Assembly (NCBI GenBank): GCA_017477935.1
Contig: JAFVIC010000015.1
Coordinates: 1 to 64,000 of the forward strand
DNA length: 64,000 nucleotides
Reading direction: 5' to 3'
Source: Akkermansia sp.
GTDB lineage: Bacteria > Verrucomicrobiota > Verrucomicrobiia > Verrucomicrobiales > Akkermansiaceae
How positions within the stretch are numbered: position 1 is the first letter of the stretch; each line of letters opens with the position of its first letter. Below, one piece after another: positions 1 through 7,647 of this stretch. The position numbers were made by a program, and so were the translations under genes. A model generated the notes under the pieces. That model was not told where the DNA came from. It ran no database searches and saw nothing but the letters and a program-made list of their open reading frames with translations.

Positions 1-149
1 ATAGGGCATGGTAGGACTTTTGTCCTCCATGCTCAATCCTTTTATTGGGCTATTGAGGATTTTCTGCTCTCTCTTATGCCATTTTTGCCTTCGTTTTCTA
101 CTGCGGGAATGGGACATGTCCACACTTTATAACGAAGAGCCAAGTAGTC

Positions 150-698
150 GTGAGTGCACAACAGGTGGCCATCAACGTCAGCGGTATTATTTTCATGCTG
201 CCGCTCAGTCTTGGTATAGCGGGTTCTATACGTGCTGCTTACCACGTCGGGGCACGCCGCAGGGTTGCATTTGATGCCATGCTGCGCACGTTGCTGCTGG
301 TGGCGTACGCGCTGGTGTCGCTGTTCATGCTGCTCACTATACTGTTTCGCCGCGATATTGTGGGGCTGTATACGGACTCTGCGCAAATTATTGATTTGGC
401 CTCGGTGTTGCTTATTTACTGCGCTGTATACCAGATTCCGGATGCCACACAGGTGCTCATGTCCGGGCTGTTGCGCGGCTGTCACGACACTGCCATTATC
501 ACCTGGAGCAATATCTCGAGCTATCTGATCGTGGGACTGCCGCTGGCCTACACCCTTATCCGTACCGATTGGATTGTACCTGCCATGGGTGCCCCCGGTG
601 CCTGGGTCAGCTTTATCGTCGCGCTCAGTCTGACGGCTGTTATCCTTTCTCTGCGCTTTATTCGCACCCACCGCCGTGTGTTCGCTGACCATAACTGA
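150..698 (+). CDS. MATE-family efflux transporter, C-terminal part only
   Basis: About 180 residues matching the C-terminal third of MATE (NorM/DinF-like) cation or drug antiporters: the segment VSAQQVAINVSGIIFMLPLS followed by GIAGSIR is the usual helix 7 signature, and four more hydrophobic helices follow. A full MATE protein is near 450 residues. The frame cannot be continued upstream, because in-frame stops lie at 12-14 and 51-53, so the first 150 bases do not encode the missing helices. GTG at 150 is the first possible start and falls inside a helix. This is therefore a truncated or frameshifted gene, or an assembly edge; an independently functional protein is unlikely. The MATE identity is secure for the part seen. 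Confidence 0.7.
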   Translation: MSAQQVAINVSGIIFMLPLSLGIAGSIRAAYHVGARRRVAFDAMLRTLLLVAYALVSLFMLLTILFRRDIVGLYTDSAQIIDLASVLLIYCAVYQIPDATQVLMSGLLRGCHDTAIITWSNISSYLIVGLPLAYTLIRTDWIVPAMGAPGAWVSFIVALSLTAVILSLRFIRTHRRVFADHN

Positions 699-737
699 GT
701 TTTTTTTCGAAAATTAGATAAAAAACTGAGATTGTGC

Positions 738-766
738 TTGACGACTGCCCGGTAAAAGTGTAAACT
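738..766 (+). promoter_or_regulatory. Promoter of the rplX-secY operon
   Basis: TTGACG at 738-743, a 17-bp spacer and TAAACT at 761-766. The predicted start site near 773 gives a leader of about 55 nt before rplX. This shows that the ribosomal protein operon starts here at rplX and is not a continuation of an upstream S10 operon. Confidence 0.75.
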
Positions 767-829
767 CCGTGACCCCCTTACTACAGGTGTAGTGTAGGGA
801 TATCACGCAAACAATCAAACACACACACG

Positions 830-1054
830 ATGAAGACCCACGTGAAGAAAGGTGACAACGTTCTCGTTATCGCCGGCAAGAACAAGGGCAAGCGTGGTGT
901 CGTCCTGTCCGTAAACGCTGCTAAGCAGACTGTTATCGTTGAGGGCGTACGCACTCTGAAGAAGGCTACCAAGCCCTCTGAGTCCGACCCCGAAGGCGGT
1001 ATCAAGGATATTGACGGCCCCATCCACATCTCCAATGTGAAGAAAGAGAGCTGA
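830..1054 (+). CDS. rplX: 50S ribosomal protein L24 (uL24)
   Basis: Assembly-initiator protein of the large subunit that binds 23S rRNA domain I. The 74-residue product opens with the KOW-type segment ([19 protein letters not shown], residues 5-23), and the NPxx-like middle ends in [10 protein letters not shown], as in short L24 proteins. It is about 30 residues shorter than E. coli L24, lacking the C-terminal extension. It is the first gene of an eight-gene ribosomal protein/secY operon, which makes this an operon-leading rplX instead of one following rplN. No Shine-Dalgarno sequence precedes the ATG; the leader is A/C-rich (ACACACACG). Confidence 0.95.
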   Translation: MKTHVKKGDNVLVIAGKNKGKRGVVLSVNAAKQTVIVEGVRTLKKATKPSESDPEGGIKDIDGPIHISNVKKES

Positions 1055-1129
1055 AGCCGAAAGGCAGAAGCTCCGCGCTTAAGCCATCATAACCAAATTA
1101 TTAACAACAAGAGCTGACCCGCTAAAATT

Positions 1130-1702
1130 ATGAGCACACCGACATTGCTTACATACTATAAGGAGAAGGTCGTTCCGGCCCTCCAGGCGAAGCATCAGTA
1201 CACCAATGTGCACCAGATCCCCCGTCTCGAGAAGATTGTGGTGACCACCTGCATGGGCAAGCACCCCGACCGCAAACAGGCTGTCGAGGACGCTGTGGCT
1301 GAAATCGCCAAAATCACCGGCCAGAAGCCGGCTGTAACCTACGCCCGCAAGAGCGTGGCTAACTTCAAACTCCGCGAGGGTGAAGTCCTCGGCGCCCGTG
1401 TGACGCTGCGTTCCACCCGCATGTGGGAGTTCCTTGATCGCTTCATCAACATTACCGCTCCCAACATCCGTGACTTCCGTGGTCTGCCCACCAAGTCCTT
1501 TGACGGTCGCGGTAACTACGCCATCGGTATCCCTGATCAGTCCATCTTCCCCGAGATTGAACTTGACCAGATTAAGCGCAATATCGGTTTCGACATCATC
1601 TTCGTGACGTCCGCTACGACGAACGACGAGGGTCGTGACCTGCTTGCTGAGCTGGGTATCCCCTTCCGCAAGCCCACCAAGAAGACTGAAGAGAACGCCT
1701 AA
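1130..1702 (+). CDS. rplE: 50S ribosomal protein L5 (uL5)
   Basis: Binds 5S rRNA and forms part of the central protuberance and the B1b bridge to S13. The 190-residue product carries the family landmarks TYYKEKVVPAL at the N-terminus, the PxxEKIVVTTCMGK strand, KPAVTYARKSVANFKLREG, and FDGRGNYAIGIPDQSIFPEI, where the last is the standard L5 C-terminal signature. The length is about ten residues over the usual 179-180 because of a Lys/Glu tail (KPTKKTEENA). It lies 75 nt after rplX and 13 nt before rpsH. The rpsN gene that normally follows rplE is absent here. The start at 1130 gives MSTPTLLTYY with no clear ribosome binding site. Confidence 0.97.
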   Translation: MSTPTLLTYYKEKVVPALQAKHQYTNVHQIPRLEKIVVTTCMGKHPDRKQAVEDAVAEIAKITGQKPAVTYARKSVANFKLREGEVLGARVTLRSTRMWEFLDRFINITAPNIRDFRGLPTKSFDGRGNYAIGIPDQSIFPEIELDQIKRNIGFDIIFVTSATTNDEGRDLLAELGIPFRKPTKKTEENA

Positions 1703-1715
1703 CATATAAACGACC

Positions 1716-2117
1716 ATGGCAGTATTAAGTGATCCTATCGCAGATTTTCTCACCCGCGTGAAGAACGCCGGTATCGCCCGCACTGAGGGCTTCTCCGTGC
1801 CGTTCTCCGGTATCAAGGCCGAGATTGCCCGCATCCTCCAGGAGGAAGGCTACATCTGGTCCTATGAGATCGTTGGTGAGGGTAAGGACAAGACCATCAA
1901 GGTGAAGAGCAAGTTCACCAAGGAGGGTAAGTCCATCGTCACAGACGTGAAGCGCTGCTCCAAGCCGGGCCGCCGTCAGTACGTCTGCTCCGCCGACATC
2001 CCCACCGTCATGAACGGCCTGGGTATCTCTATCGTGTCCACCTCTTCCGGTATGATGACGGGCGCCAAGGCCCGCAAGCTTCAGATCGGTGGTGAACTCA
2101 TCGCACTCGTCTGGTAA
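1716..2117 (+). CDS. rpsH: 30S ribosomal protein S8 (uS8)
   Basis: Binds helix 21 of 16S rRNA and is the translational repressor of the spc operon in enterobacteria. The product of 133 residues matches the family length. It starts with DPIADFLTRVKNAG and ends with the conserved ISIVSTSSGMMTGAKARK and GGELIALVW. It directly follows rplE with no rpsN between them. No S8-binding RNA mimic was recognised by eye in the leader region. Confidence 0.97.
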   Translation: MAVLSDPIADFLTRVKNAGIARTEGFSVPFSGIKAEIARILQEEGYIWSYEIVGEGKDKTIKVKSKFTKEGKSIVTDVKRCSKPGRRQYVCSADIPTVMNGLGISIVSTSSGMMTGAKARKLQIGGELIALVW

Positions 2118-2144
2118 CCTGAACCCCTAACCGTATAGAACACT

Positions 2145-2684
2145 ATGTCTCGAGTAGGTAAGAAAGTTATCACCATCCCCGCCGGCGTGACCGTTACCAT
2201 CAATGGTCAGGACGTAGCCGTGAAGGGTGGCAAGGGCGAACTGAGCTGGACCCTTCCTGTTGGCATCACCGCCGCTGTAGAGGGTACCGAGCTCACCGTG
2301 AGCCGTGCAGATGAGTCCCGCAAGCTCCGTGCACTGCACGGCACGAACCGTTCTCTGCTCTCCAACATGGTTGAGGGCGTGAGCAAGGGCTTTGTGAAGC
2401 AGCTTGAAATCGTAGGTGTGGGTTTCAAGGCCGCTGTTAAGGGGCAGGCTCTCGACCTGGCCCTGGGCAAGTCCCACCCCATCCTCCACCCCATCCCTGC
2501 CGGCGTGACCGTCACCGTGACGGACAATACCAAGGTGAAGGTCGAGGGTATCGACAAGCAGGTTGTCGGCCAGTTCGCCGCTGAGGTGCGCGGCTACTAT
2601 CCGCCGGAGCCCTACAAGGGCAAGGGTATTCACTATGTGGGTGAGTACATCCGCCGCAAGGAAGGCAAGAGCGTTGGCAAGTAA
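2145..2684 (+). CDS. rplF: 50S ribosomal protein L6 (uL6)
   Basis: Large-subunit protein near the sarcin-ricin loop and GTPase centre. The 179-residue sequence has both L6 repeats: [20 protein letters not shown] at the start and the C-terminal signature [20 protein letters not shown] with a Gly/Lys tail. It is full length for the family. It sits 27 nt after rpsH and 35 nt before rplR in the same operon. The leader reads ACCGTATAGAACACT before the ATG, without a Shine-Dalgarno motif. Confidence 0.97.
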   Translation: MSRVGKKVITIPAGVTVTINGQDVAVKGGKGELSWTLPVGITAAVEGTELTVSRADESRKLRALHGTNRSLLSNMVEGVSKGFVKQLEIVGVGFKAAVKGQALDLALGKSHPILHPIPAGVTVTVTDNTKVKVEGIDKQVVGQFAAEVRGYYPPEPYKGKGIHYVGEYIRRKEGKSVGK

Positions 2685-2719
2685 TCATCTCAAACACTTA
2701 TTACAAAGTTTACAAGAAT

Positions 2720-3070
2720 ATGAGCACTATCAATCGCAAAGCCATCCGCGCCCGCGTTCATACCCGTATCCGCAAGAAGCTTGCCGGTACGCCTGAGCGC
2801 CCCCGTCTGGCAGTTAATTTCTCCAATCAGCACGTTTATGCTCAGGTTATCGACGACGTGAAGGGTGTGACCCTCTGCGCTGCCTGCACCAAGAACATCG
2901 AGCTGAAGAAGGCCAATGTCGAGTCCGCCGCTAAGGTGGGCGAGCTCATTGCCAAGAAGGCCCTGGAAGCCGGTATCACTGAGGTTGTGTTTGACCGCGG
3001 TGGTTTCCTCTACCACGGGAAGGTGAAGTCCCTGGCCGATGCCGCACGTGAGGCCGGTCTCAAATTCTAA
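2720..3070 (+). CDS. rplR: 50S ribosomal protein L18 (uL18)
   Basis: 5S rRNA-binding protein of the central protuberance. The 116-residue product shows the Arg/Lys-rich N-terminus ([20 protein letters not shown]), the [15 protein letters not shown] strand and the C-terminal signature [20 protein letters not shown] followed by AREAGLKF. It is full length. It lies between rplF and rpsE; the A-rich leader TTTACAAGAAT replaces a ribosome binding site. Confidence 0.97.
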   Translation: MSTINRKAIRARVHTRIRKKLAGTPERPRLAVNFSNQHVYAQVIDDVKGVTLCAACTKNIELKKANVESAAKVGELIAKKALEAGITEVVFDRGGFLYHGKVKSLADAAREAGLKF

Positions 3071-3090
3071 ACAGAAAGGTTTAACAGACA

Positions 3091-3717
3091 ATGACTGAAG
3101 AAACAAAGGCTCCCGCAACAGAGCAGAGCGCCGCTCCCCAGCCCCAGCGCGGTCGTGGTCCCCGTCGTGACGGTGGCCGTGGCGGTCGTGGTCCCCGTCG
3201 TGAGGGTGGTCGTCGCAACGAGGCCCCCGTGGAGGAGGGTCCGCAGCTCATGGAGAAAGTCGTGTACGTGAACCGCTGCGCCAAGGTGGTCAAGGGTGGC
3301 CGCCGCTTCTCCTTCTCCGCCCTCATCGTTGTGGGTGACCAGAAGGGCAAGGTAGGCTACGGTTTCGGCAAGGCCAACGAGGTGTCTGACGCTATCCGCA
3401 AGGGTACCGATGCCGCCAAGCGCGCCATGAAGAACGTAGTGGTGGTGAATGACACCATTCCGCACGAGGTGTACACCGAGTTCGGTGGTGCCAAGATTGT
3501 GCTGAAGCCGGCTACTGCCGGTACCGGTCTGGTGGCCGGTGCCAAGGTTCGTGCCGTGCTTGAGGCCGCCGGTGTGACCAACATCATCGCCAAGTCTCTG
3601 GGTTCCTCGAACGCCGCCAACGTGGTGAAGGCCACCATGAAAGCCATGCAGTCCATGCGCACGGCTGACCAGGTGCTCTCCGCCCGCGGTAAGAAGAAGA
3701 AGGAAGCCGCTATCTGA
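3091..3717 (+). CDS. rpsE: 30S ribosomal protein S5 (uS5) with Arg/Gly-rich N-terminal extension
   Basis: Small-subunit protein with roles in decoding fidelity and mRNA entry. The S5 core starts near residue 50 ([20 protein letters not shown]) and includes the glycine-rich [19 protein letters not shown] loop and the C-terminal domain through [13 protein letters not shown]. The first 48 residues are an acidic stretch plus two near-repeats of [10 protein letters not shown] type ending in REGGRRNE, predicted to be disordered. The usual length is about 165-170 residues; here it is 208. The extension recalls those on Rho and IF-1 in this window. rpmD, normally next, is missing; rplO follows after 30 nt. 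A partial AGAAAGG motif precedes the start. Confidence 0.95.
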   Translation: MTEETKAPATEQSAAPQPQRGRGPRRDGGRGGRGPRREGGRRNEAPVEEGPQLMEKVVYVNRCAKVVKGGRRFSFSALIVVGDQKGKVGYGFGKANEVSDAIRKGTDAAKRAMKNVVVVNDTIPHEVYTEFGGAKIVLKPATAGTGLVAGAKVRAVLEAAGVTNIIAKSLGSSNAANVVKATMKAMQSMRTADQVLSARGKKKKEAAI

Positions 3718-3747
3718 CATTAACATTCAACCATTGATTTTACCATC

Positions 3748-4206
3748 ATGTTGACACTCCAAACACTGCAGCCCAACCCCGGTGCCAAGCATCGCAAGAA
3801 GCGCCTCGGTTGTGGCGAGAGCTCCGGCCTGGGCAAGACCTGCGGCAAGGGCAACAAGGGTCAGAAGGCCCGCAGCGGCGGTTCCATCCGCCCCGGCTTC
3901 GAAGGTGGCCAGATGCCCCTTCACCGTCGTCTGCCCAAGAAGGGCTTCAACAACGCTCGCTTCCAGTCCACCATCGCCATCGTCAACCTCTGCCAGCTCG
4001 AGGCCTTCTTCGAAGCCGGTGCTGAGGTGAACGAGAACAGCCTTCGCGCTGCCGGTCTGGTGAAGGGCTGCTGCGACGCCGTGAAGCTTCTCGGCAATGG
4101 CAACCTGTCCAAAGCACTCAACGTGACGGTTGATTTCGCCAGCGCCTCTGTCGCTGAGAAGATCACCGCCGCCGGTGGCACCCTTACGGTGCTGAGCGCT
4201 CAGTAA
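3748..4206 (+). CDS. rplO: 50S ribosomal protein L15 (uL15)
   Basis: Late-assembly large-subunit protein contacting 23S rRNA domain II. The 152-residue product has the hallmark glycine/lysine-rich N-terminus ([20 protein letters not shown], then [17 protein letters not shown]), the [13 protein letters not shown] motif and a C-terminal domain ending in [12 protein letters not shown]. It is full length. It follows rpsE directly because rpmD is absent. A 244-nt gap with a perfect GC-rich hairpin separates it from the chosen secY start. Confidence 0.96.
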   Translation: MLTLQTLQPNPGAKHRKKRLGCGESSGLGKTCGKGNKGQKARSGGSIRPGFEGGQMPLHRRLPKKGFNNARFQSTIAIVNLCQLEAFFEAGAEVNENSLRAAGLVKGCCDAVKLLGNGNLSKALNVTVDFASASVAEKITAAGGTLTVLSAQ

Positions 4207-4256
4207 TGGTTGACGCGTAGTAATACGCTGAAAATCATCACTTAAATCTACACGAG

Positions 4257-4281
4257 GCCGGGTGGCGCAGCGCCACCCGGC
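4257..4281 (+). repeat. Perfect 12-bp inverted repeat in the rplO-secY gap
   Basis: GCCGGGTGGCGC at 4257-4268 and its exact complement at 4270-4281, separated by one base. It forms a very stable hairpin without a following T-run, so it does not resemble an ordinary intrinsic terminator. It could attenuate or process the transcript between rplO and secY. The surrounding 4207-4450 otherwise shows no gene. Confidence 0.7.
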
Positions 4282-4450
4282 ATACGTGTGGGGAAGGGGA
4301 GGGCTCCGAAGGCCCGTAACCCGCCCCGAACCCGGTTGAAGGTCGAATATCCCGGTGCTGATAAGCAGAGTGTCCCACACGCACCGAACCACCTCAACCA
4401 CCACGCTGCAACTCACCACTTCTGAACATCTCAACAAAAGAACAGCTAAC

Positions 4451-5935
4451 ATGATATCTGCATTTGCCAATACCATGAAGGTGCCGGAACTGCGCAGCCG
4501 CATACTCTTTACGCTGGCGATGATTGTCATCGTGCGTCTCGGTGTGCACCTGCCCCTGCCCGGCGTAGACGTGCAAGCGCTCAACGACTTCCTGGCCAAG
4601 ACCGCGCAGGAGGGTGACAGCCCCTGGGGTGCGCTGGGTGCCATTCTGACCATTTTCTCCGGTGGTGGTTTGCAGCAGTGCGGTATCTTTGCTCTGGGTA
4701 TCATGCCTTACATCTCCGCTTCCATTATGACCCAGCTCATGGGTGCTGTGATTCCCAGTTGGCAGAAAATGCTGCAAGAGGAAGGCGGACGCCAGAAGAT
4801 GACCAAGTACACACGAATTCTGGCTATCATCATTGCCGTAGTGCAGGGCTACCTGCTCACCACCTCTCTGCGCAATCCCGCCAACATCGGTCTGAGCGGT
4901 CTGGGCGACCTGGTGATGAACCCCGGCTTCATCTTCACTGTCACCACCATTTTCATTATCGTCACCGGTACCATGTTCCTCATGTGGATTGGTGATCAGA
5001 TTACCGAGCGCGGTGTGGGTAATGGTATTTCGCTTATCATCTCCGTGAACATCATTCATGCACTGCCCGGCGCATTCTCCATTGCCTGGAAGACCTGCGT
5101 GATGACCGGCGACGGCCTTGAGATTAACCCGCTGGGTTCCCTCAAGATGGTGGCTCTCATTCTCTTCATGATTCTGGTGGTTGCTCTCGTGGTTACCATT
5201 ACTCAGGCACAGCGCCGCATTCCCGTGCAGCAGGCCAAGCGCATGATTGGCCGCGGTAAGGTCATGAACGGCAGCACGCAGTACCTGCCCCTGAAGTTGA
5301 ACTACTCGGGCGTGATGCCCGTTATCTTCGCCACAGCTATTCTGGCACTGCCCAGCCTGCTGGTGAACCAGATTTTCTCGGCCGACAGCTCTGTGGTCAC
5401 CGTGGTGAACGTGCTCATGTCGCCCTCCGACATCGGCTACTACATCATCTCCGCTGTCATGATCTTCTTCTTCTCCTACTTCTGGGTGGCTACCATGTTC
5501 CGCCCCCAGCAGATTGCTGAGGACATGAAGCGCAGCGGCAGCTACATTCCCGGTGTGCGCCCCGGTCCTCCCACCGCCACCTTCCTCGACCAGACCATGA
5601 GCCGTCTGACCTTTGCCGGCTCCCTGTTCCTGACACTTATTTATTTCCTGCCGAGCCTTCTTTCCGTATGGGGCAGCCTGCCCATGCTGGTGACCCAGTT
5701 CTTCGGTGGTACCTCGCTGCTCATTCTTGTGGGTGTGCTGCTGGACATGATGCGCCAGATTGAAGCCACGCTCCTGCAGAAGAACTACGATGGCTTCATG
5801 AAGAAAGGTCGCATTCGCGGCAAGTACAGCCACCTGCAGGGCACAGGCGCTGCTGCTGAGGGCAAGGGCATCGTCATCCTCTGGGTGATTATCGCCATCT
5901 TCGTACTCGCCGGTGCGGTCGTGATGGCCGCCTGA
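4451..5935 (+). CDS. secY: Protein translocase subunit SecY
   Basis: Central channel subunit of the SecYEG translocon in the inner membrane. From ATG at 4451 the product is 494 residues, starting MISAFANTMKVPELRSRILF, which matches the normal SecY N-terminus; a longer frame from 4355 adds 32 Thr/Ser/His-rich residues unlike any SecY. Landmarks include the HLPLPGVD periplasmic plug region, the GIMPYISASIMTQLM helix, QAQRRIPVQQAKRMIGRG before helix 6/7, and RPQQIAEDMKRSGSYIPGVR in the C-terminal half with the final cytosolic tail. Ten membrane segments are visible. It is last in the ribosomal operon and is followed by an intrinsic terminator; adk, map and infA do not follow as they do in many bacteria. 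Confidence 0.96.
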   Translation: MISAFANTMKVPELRSRILFTLAMIVIVRLGVHLPLPGVDVQALNDFLAKTAQEGDSPWGALGAILTIFSGGGLQQCGIFALGIMPYISASIMTQLMGAVIPSWQKMLQEEGGRQKMTKYTRILAIIIAVVQGYLLTTSLRNPANIGLSGLGDLVMNPGFIFTVTTIFIIVTGTMFLMWIGDQITERGVGNGISLIISVNIIHALPGAFSIAWKTCVMTGDGLEINPLGSLKMVALILFMILVVALVVTITQAQRRIPVQQAKRMIGRGKVMNGSTQYLPLKLNYSGVMPVIFATAILALPSLLVNQIFSADSSVVTVVNVLMSPSDIGYYIISAVMIFFFSYFWVATMFRPQQIAEDMKRSGSYIPGVRPGPPTATFLDQTMSRLTFAGSLFLTLIYFLPSLLSVWGSLPMLVTQFFGGTSLLILVGVLLDMMRQIEATLLQKNYDGFMKKGRIRGKYSHLQGTGAAAEGKGIVILWVIIAIFVLAGAVVMAA

Positions 5936-5964
5936 TAAGCCTGAGCTTCTTTTTACGATACAAG

Positions 5965-6000
5965 CGCCCCTGTACCGCAATGGTCCGGGGGCGTTTTTTT
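5965..6000 (+). terminator. Intrinsic terminator after secY
   Basis: Stem CGCCCCTG (5965-5972) with CCGGGGCG (5986-5993, one G-U pair), extended by ACC/GGT across a mismatch, then seven T. It ends the ribosomal operon. Confidence 0.85.
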
Positions 6001-6022
6001 AGGCTAACCTGTGTATTTTCTC

Positions 6023-6051
6023 TTGCAAAGATGGGCGTGCTGTAGTACAGT
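6023..6051 (+). promoter_or_regulatory. Promoter of purN
   Basis: TTGCAA at 6023-6028, 17 bp, TACAGT at 6046-6051. Only nine bases separate the -10 from the purN ATG, so the transcript should have a leader of roughly 3 nt. Confidence 0.6.
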
Positions 6052-6060
6052 GAGCGTGTT

Positions 6061-6636
6061 ATGTTACGTCTAGCTGTACTAGGTTCGGGGTCGGGCAGTA
6101 ATTGCCAGTCTATTTTTAATGCCATCAAAGATGGTCGGCTCGATGCCGAGGTGGTAATCGTTCTCTCTGACAATCCCGGGGCGTATATTCTGGAGCGCGC
6201 CCGGCAGCATGGCGTGCCCGCAGAGGTGATGGATTGTGGCGGGTACAAGAATAAGTTCCCCCTTGAGGTACAGGCGGCTGTGGCTGAAAAGCTGAAGGCT
6301 CTCCATGTTGATATGGTGTGCCTGGCCGGCTTTATGCGTCTGGTCAAAGAACCCTTGCTCAGCGCGTTCCCTCGCCGTATTTTAAACATCCACCCGGCCC
6401 TTCTGCCGGCTTTCCCGGGGGTGGAGGCTTGGCGTCAGGCTCTCGAGGCCGGAGCTACTCAGGCCGGTTGTACGGTGCATTATGTGGATGCCGGCATGGA
6501 TACCGGCGAAATACTTATGCAGGCTTATGTGCCGGTTCTGCCGGAAGATACGGCTGAGAGCCTTCACGCTCGCATTCAGGTGCAGGAGCACATCCTTTAC
6601 CCTGCCGCCATTCTGTCGGCCATCTCACGGCTCTGA
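6061..6636 (+). CDS. purN: Phosphoribosylglycinamide formyltransferase (GAR transformylase)
   Basis: Transfers the formyl group of 10-formyl-tetrahydrofolate to glycinamide ribonucleotide, the third step of purine synthesis, in the cytoplasm. The 191-residue product has the phosphate-binding start LAVLGSGSGSNCQSI and the catalytic triad Asn109, His111 and Asp147 in ILNIHPALLPAFPG and HYVDAGMDTGE, at family spacing. The length is slightly below E. coli PurN (212). It stands alone: terminators lie on both sides and it has its own promoter. The ATG at 6061 is nine bases past the -10 box. Confidence 0.95.
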   Translation: MLRLAVLGSGSGSNCQSIFNAIKDGRLDAEVVIVLSDNPGAYILERARQHGVPAEVMDCGGYKNKFPLEVQAAVAEKLKALHVDMVCLAGFMRLVKEPLLSAFPRRILNIHPALLPAFPGVEAWRQALEAGATQAGCTVHYVDAGMDTGEILMQAYVPVLPEDTAESLHARIQVQEHILYPAAILSAISRL

Positions 6637-6660
6637 GATAGCGTTATACATCTTTCAATT

Positions 6661-6697
6661 GCCTTCCCGGTATTTCACATGCCCGGAAGGCATTTTT
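6661..6697 (+). terminator. Intrinsic terminator after purN
   Basis: GCCTTCC at 6661-6667 pairs with GGAAGGC at 6685-6691, and two further G-C pairs follow across a mismatch. TTTTT follows at 6693. Confidence 0.75.
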
Positions 6698-6711
6698 ATG
6701 CCCTTCGCCCA

Positions 6712-6743
6712 AAAAAATAAAGCGCTGCGGGGTGCAGCGCTTT
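6712..6743 (-). terminator. Intrinsic terminator of the 6769-7497 gene
   Basis: AAAGCGCTGC (6719-6728) and GCAGCGCTTT (6734-6743) form a 10-bp stem. On the minus strand it is followed by a T-rich run (complement of the A-run at 6712-6720). Confidence 0.8.
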
Positions 6744-6768
6744 GTTGAAAAATGGTTGCAGTCTTTAT

Positions 6769-7497
6769 TTACTTGCGGCGGCGGCGTGCAGCCAGCCCGG
6801 CGAGTGCCAGCAGGCTGAGGGTAGCCGTTGCCGGCTCGGGGACAGAGGGCGTCGGCTTGGGGCGCTCCTTTTCAATGGCGTCAGCATTCAGCTTGGCTGC
6901 ATCCTTTGCATTATCAACCGCTCCCTTGTTGTAGACTACGGACTTAACGAGAGCATCATCATACGTAAGCTCCATAAGCCCGGAAAGGTTAGCCGTGCAG
7001 TCTACCCCGGTCGATGTGTCGTAAACTGTTTCATACTCATCGTAACTGACGCGCAGGTAATAACCTACAGTACCATTGCCGTACGATACCGTAAGGGCGG
7101 CTATCTCAGAATCTGCACCATTGTCATTGCTTGTTGTGTCAAAGACTTTGCTCAGTACATCCTTCTCTTTACCGCACGTGCAAACGGACCGAAGGTATGC
7201 CGTATAGGTCCCACCGAATACGGGCCCCGTAGTAGGGTCAAAGGAGGGAACTCCCTCATCGTCTTGCACCTTTAAGCTAAGTGTGCTATCACCGGCGGTT
7301 AAGGAAAACAGCGTGAAATCGTGCGGAGTCGTGTTATCTTTCAGCTTGCTGAGAATCCCATTGTCTGCTTTCCAATCAAGCACGAAGGTCAGGGTAAACG
7401 CCTCACCGCCGTTAAACTCTATTGTCTGTTCGGCAGCTGTAGCGAACGTGATGAGTGTCGCCGTGCAGAGCGTTAATGTCAGAAGCGTCTTTTTCAT
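6769..7497 (-). CDS. PEP-CTERM sorting domain protein, secreted
   Basis: Exported surface protein of unknown role. The 242 residues start with a clear signal peptide (MKKTLLTLTLCTATLITFA, cleaved near ATAAEQ). The last 24 residues are a PEP-CTERM signal: VPEP, the helix ATLSLLALAGLAA and the basic tail RRRRK, recognised by exosortases that remove the tail and anchor or release the protein. The body is Thr/Asp-rich, probably beta-structured, with a Cys-x-Cys pair (VCTCGK near residue 110). It is monocistronic, with its own promoter and terminator. A second protein with an almost identical tail is at 22291-23082. No exosortase gene lies in the window. Confidence 0.85.
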   Translation of the reverse strand: MKKTLLTLTLCTATLITFATAAEQTIEFNGGEAFTLTFVLDWKADNGILSKLKDNTTPHDFTLFSLTAGDSTLSLKVQDDEGVPSFDPTTGPVFGGTYTAYLRSVCTCGKEKDVLSKVFDTTSNDNGADSEIAALTVSYGNGTVGYYLRVSYDEYETVYDTSTGVDCTANLSGLMELTYDDALVKSVVYNKGAVDNAKDAAKLNADAIEKERPKPTPSVPEPATATLSLLALAGLAARRRRK

Positions 7498-7570
7498 GTG
7501 AAGAGAGTGTTAATATAGAAAATTGCCTTGGCTTGGTGCATGATGATACACCTCGCGGATAACTGGGTGT

Positions 7571-7599
7571 AGTTTAGCGTATTTTATCTTGTCTGTAAA
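7571..7599 (-). promoter_or_regulatory. Promoter of the first PEP-CTERM gene
   Basis: On the minus strand TTTACA (7594-7599), 17 bp, TAAACT (7571-7576), preceded by TACGC. The same arrangement, TTTACA-17-TAGACT with TACGC before the -10, precedes the second PEP-CTERM gene. Confidence 0.7.
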
Positions 7600-7609
7600 G
7601 AATTAAATT

Positions 7610-7640
7610 CGATATTTCGCCATTTTTTGATAAAATATCG
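7610..7640 (-). terminator. Possible terminator of the Bat operon
   Basis: AT-rich 8-bp inverted repeat CGATATTT (7610-7617) and AAATATCG (7633-7640), just past the last gene of the operon. The T-run is poor, so this is a tentative call. Confidence 0.35.
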
Positions 7641-7647
7641 TCAAAAA

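Noticed and set aside
4394..5980. 528-codon minus-strand frame opposite secY
   Set aside because: His/Gly/Gln-rich composition is an antisense image of membrane codons; SecY on the plus strand is certain.
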